Source: Paenibacillus sp. V4I7 (GTDB taxonomy: Bacteria; Bacillota; Bacilli; Paenibacillales; NBRC-103111). Taken from it: 64,000 nt of DNA. The stretch covers positions 7,848,501 to 7,912,500 of the forward strand of contig NZ_JAUSZD010000002.1 of assembly GCF_030817275.1 (NCBI RefSeq), written 5' to 3'. Of this stretch, positions 62,172 through 64,000 are shown in pieces (positions within the stretch are counted from its first letter, which is position 1; the number at the start of each line of letters is the position of its first letter). Under the pieces are notes generated by a model. It was given only the letters and a program-made list of their open reading frames with translations. It was not told where the DNA came from and ran no database searches. The position numbers and the translations under genes are program-made.

Positions 62172-64000
62172 ATGCAGGATGGACAAACGTTTTTCTCACT
62201 TAACAAACCGCTTGACTGGGAACAGGGATATGAAGCCAATATTCATATGCAGAGCGAAGGATTTTCGATTCAACAGACGGAAAAATACAGCATTCATCGC
62301 ATCGTTCGCACAGATGAGTTGGAAGGCATTCATCCTATTCAAGAGATAACGGTTGGGCCAGGTCGGAAGCTATTTTTGCTAGACGAGGCTTCGAATGTAT
62401 GGATTTATGATGATGAAAGTCGTCATCGGGAGTCGTTATTTCGCCAGGGTCATCAGTTGTTTAGCCAACAAGCGATGCTGGCTTCTATGTCAGATCTTTT
62501 GGTGATAGCAGATGCCCACGTTGAAAGCGAGAGAAGACTTGCGGTTTATTCGATTTCCAATGGACAGACCATGTGGGCTATCCATGATTGGGAGGGGCTT
62601 GAATTATTCCCTCTCGCGGTTAATACGAGATTAACAACGGCGAATTGTCTTTACGTGGCGGTCCCTTTGGACATTGCGATTGGTATGAATGGAAGTCCCG
62701 AAGTCCCTAAGGGCGGCCGGATTGGCATTATACAGTGGAACGCGGCAGGCGAAGTGGTACATGTGTATGAGCATGAAATACACCGTCTGGAAGAAGCGGC
62801 TGAAATTACTGCACTTCGAGGGCGTTATTACACCGCTGCTGCGGGTGGTACATTAGTTCTATTGGATGCACTGCTCAGAACGGTAACGGTATTCCATGAA
62901 GATGGTAGGGAGCCGTTTCATTTTAAGCTGGAGCAGGAAGGGCGCTTTGCCGGTATTTCCATTGATACGAATCATAATATCTATATAGGGGACAGCGGAT
63001 ACGCACAGCAAGAAGGAGTAACGGAGCGGTTTATTCTAAAGTTTCGCGGAAATGGTGAGCAGTTTGATAAAGTGACTAGCTTTCGAGGGCGAACGGATAA
63101 ATTGCTGCACGATGGGCGCAACCGGTTGTATGTCTTTGATCGGATAAGTGGTCAGATTAGCCTGCTTGATCTTCGTGCACGTACGATGCTGCTGGAGGGG
63201 ACTCAGCTTCCGGAGGCCATCTATTTCTCGGCTGAGCTGGATACAACAGAGACGGAGACACAGTGGCATAAGATTCGTTTAGATGCCGATATTCCGGAGG
63301 AAACGCAGGTTCGTTTTTCCTATTTTACATCAGATGAAAGTGAAGGATTCATTGATGGCGAATACGTAAATTATACGGGCTATTTGACGGATCCAGGCAT
63401 TTCGATTCGAGATAAGCTGGCTGCGACGCGTGACTTATGGTCGGAGTCCATTCTGAATCCGAAGGATGCTCTTCTGATGAATGCCAGAGGCCGTTATCTA
63501 TGGTTCAAAATCGAGCTGGTAGGCAGCGAGCAAAAATCACCTTACATCCGAAAGCTTCGGGTCTACTTCCCGAGAACGTCACTGATTGCCTATTTGCCGC
63601 CGATTTACCAACAGGACGAGGATCATAGCCCTTTTCTGGAAAGATTTCTAGCGATGTTCAGCACGTTCTTTGACGATATGGAGGATAAAATAGACCGTAT
63701 TTCCTCTCATTTCGATCCGGATGCGGTATCCGGCACTTATCTGGAATGGTTAGGTCGCTGGCTGGCTATCACGGATCATGAGGCATGGGGCGAGACGAAG
63801 CTAAGATTGCTGATCAAACAGGCCCCTGAGCTTTACAAATTGCGGGGAACTCGCGAGGGCTTGATGAACATGCTTAAGATTTACACAGGGTCTGAACCGT
63901 TTTTGCTGGAATATTTTCAGTTTAAACAAATGCAGGAGACGTCGGAGCTGCGCCAGCTTTTTGCCCAGTTATATGGGGATAATCCTTATTGCTTCTGCAT
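62172..64000 (+). CDS. eCIS tail-protein-I-like baseplate protein, partial, with beta-propeller-like N-terminus
   Basis: The frame is open for 609 codons to the window edge, so the C-terminus is missing. Residues 1-400 look beta-rich with repeated strands (NGQTMWAIHDW, GGRIGIIQWN, NIYIGDSGYA), like a propeller. From about residue 470 a phage tail protein I-like region follows (AYLPPIYQQDEDHSPFLERF, TYLEWLGRWLAI, LYKLRGTREGLMNMLKIYTG). In this position it would link baseplate wedges to fibres. The ATG follows AAGAGGTG. Confidence 0.85.
   Translation, partial: MQDGQTFFSLNKPLDWEQGYEANIHMQSEGFSIQQTEKYSIHRIVRTDELEGIHPIQEITVGPGRKLFLLDEASNVWIYDDESRHRESLFRQGHQLFSQQAMLASMSDLLVIADAHVESERRLAVYSISNGQTMWAIHDWEGLELFPLAVNTRLTTANCLYVAVPLDIAIGMNGSPEVPKGGRIGIIQWNAAGEVVHVYEHEIHRLEEAAEITALRGRYYTAAAGGTLVLLDALLRTVTVFHEDGREPFHFKLEQEGRFAGISIDTNHNIYIGDSGYAQQEGVTERFILKFRGNGEQFDKVTSFRGRTDKLLHDGRNRLYVFDRISGQISLLDLRARTMLLEGTQLPEAIYFSAELDTTETETQWHKIRLDADIPEETQVRFSYFTSDESEGFIDGEYVNYTGYLTDPGISIRDKLAATRDLWSESILNPKDALLMNARGRYLWFKIELVGSEQKSPYIRKLRVYFPRTSLIAYLPPIYQQDEDHSPFLERFLAMFSTFFDDMEDKIDRISSHFDPDAVSGTYLEWLGRWLAITDHEAWGETKLRLLIKQAPELYKLRGTREGLMNMLKIYTGSEPFLLEYFQFKQMQETSELRQLFAQLYGDNPYCFC

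Noticed and set aside
41816..64000. Intact prophage or type VI secretion system
   Set aside because: No capsid, terminase, portal or integrase gene is seen, and the T6SS membrane complex (TssJLM) is absent. The DUF4255, LysM adaptor and AAA+ ATPase set fits eCIS.
41816..64000. R-type tailocin (phage-tail bacteriocin)
   Set aside because: No holin, endolysin or classical tail-completion genes are visible, and the ATPase with DUF4255 favours eCIS. The right flank is not visible, so this is not fully excluded.
1..64000. tRNA, rRNA or insertion sequence genes
   Set aside because: I saw no cloverleaf-like sequence, rRNA segment, transposase frame or terminal inverted repeat with target duplication.

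Overview
The window looks like chromosomal DNA from a Paenibacillus-like, endospore-forming member of the Bacillota. The evidence is a GerA/GerB/GerC germinant-receptor operon, a c-di-AMP (ydaO-type) riboswitch in front of a KimA-like potassium transporter, an AdaA plus O6-methylguanine methyltransferase pair divergent from alkA, Bce-type and CssRS-type signalling modules, BioY with an ECF energising module, Rex-type operators before a type II NADH dehydrogenase, and Shine-Dalgarno-rich starts with many GTG/TTG initiators. The assignment rests on gene content only; no rRNA or tRNA gene was seen.

Layout. 0-3.4 kb: alkylation repair (alkA divergent from adaA-ogt) and a radical SAM protein. 3.4-5.3 kb: an AraC regulator divergent from a ThuA-domain protein. 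5.5-10 kb: a Bce-type peptide-sensing and detoxification module with a match to the BceR operator. 10-14 kb: a small ORF, an HxlR regulator, cssRS and a secreted protein. 14-18.1 kb: a Rieske protein, YrdB and a large Cache/PAS two-component pair. 18.1-18.9 kb: a 113-bp tandem repeat. 18.9-25.1 kb: a beta-propeller lipoprotein, an SLH-domain protein, and BioY divergent from an ECF module in which the second ATPase is fused to EcfT, with a BirA-like operator between them. 25.2-29.3 kb: EcsC, Ndh, a YwrO-like reductase, a second HxlR regulator and two gene remnants. 29.4-41.7 kb: the ger operon, riboswitch-kimA, YqkE, a deacetylase-like lipoprotein, a transporter, Nudix, DUF1284, a divergent SRAP protein and a diguanylate cyclase.

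41.8 kb to the right edge is the most unusual part: a one-strand cluster for an extracellular contractile injection system (eCIS, related to the Photorhabdus virulence cassette and antifeeding prophage). In order it encodes an AAA+ ATPase, a DUF4255 cap protein, an Ig/carboxypeptidase-regulatory-like protein, a possible 20-residue CxxC peptide, sheath, tube, an assembly protein, a DUF6760 protein with no standard start codon, a second tube-like protein, a 1,468-residue low-complexity protein, a LysM adaptor, a spike split into two genes, a gp25 protein, two large baseplate proteins and a tail-protein-I-like protein that runs off the end. No terminase, capsid, portal, integrase, holin or endolysin gene is visible, so an intact prophage is unlikely. 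The far side, where effectors, PAAR tip or fibres might lie, is outside the window.

In the eCIS the tube and sheath would polymerise on a baseplate (gp25, two baseplate J-like proteins, tail-I-like protein) around the split spike. The LysM protein would join tube to spike, the DUF4255 protein would cap the distal end, and the ATPase would act in assembly or recycling. The long low-complexity protein is the only visible candidate for setting tube length.
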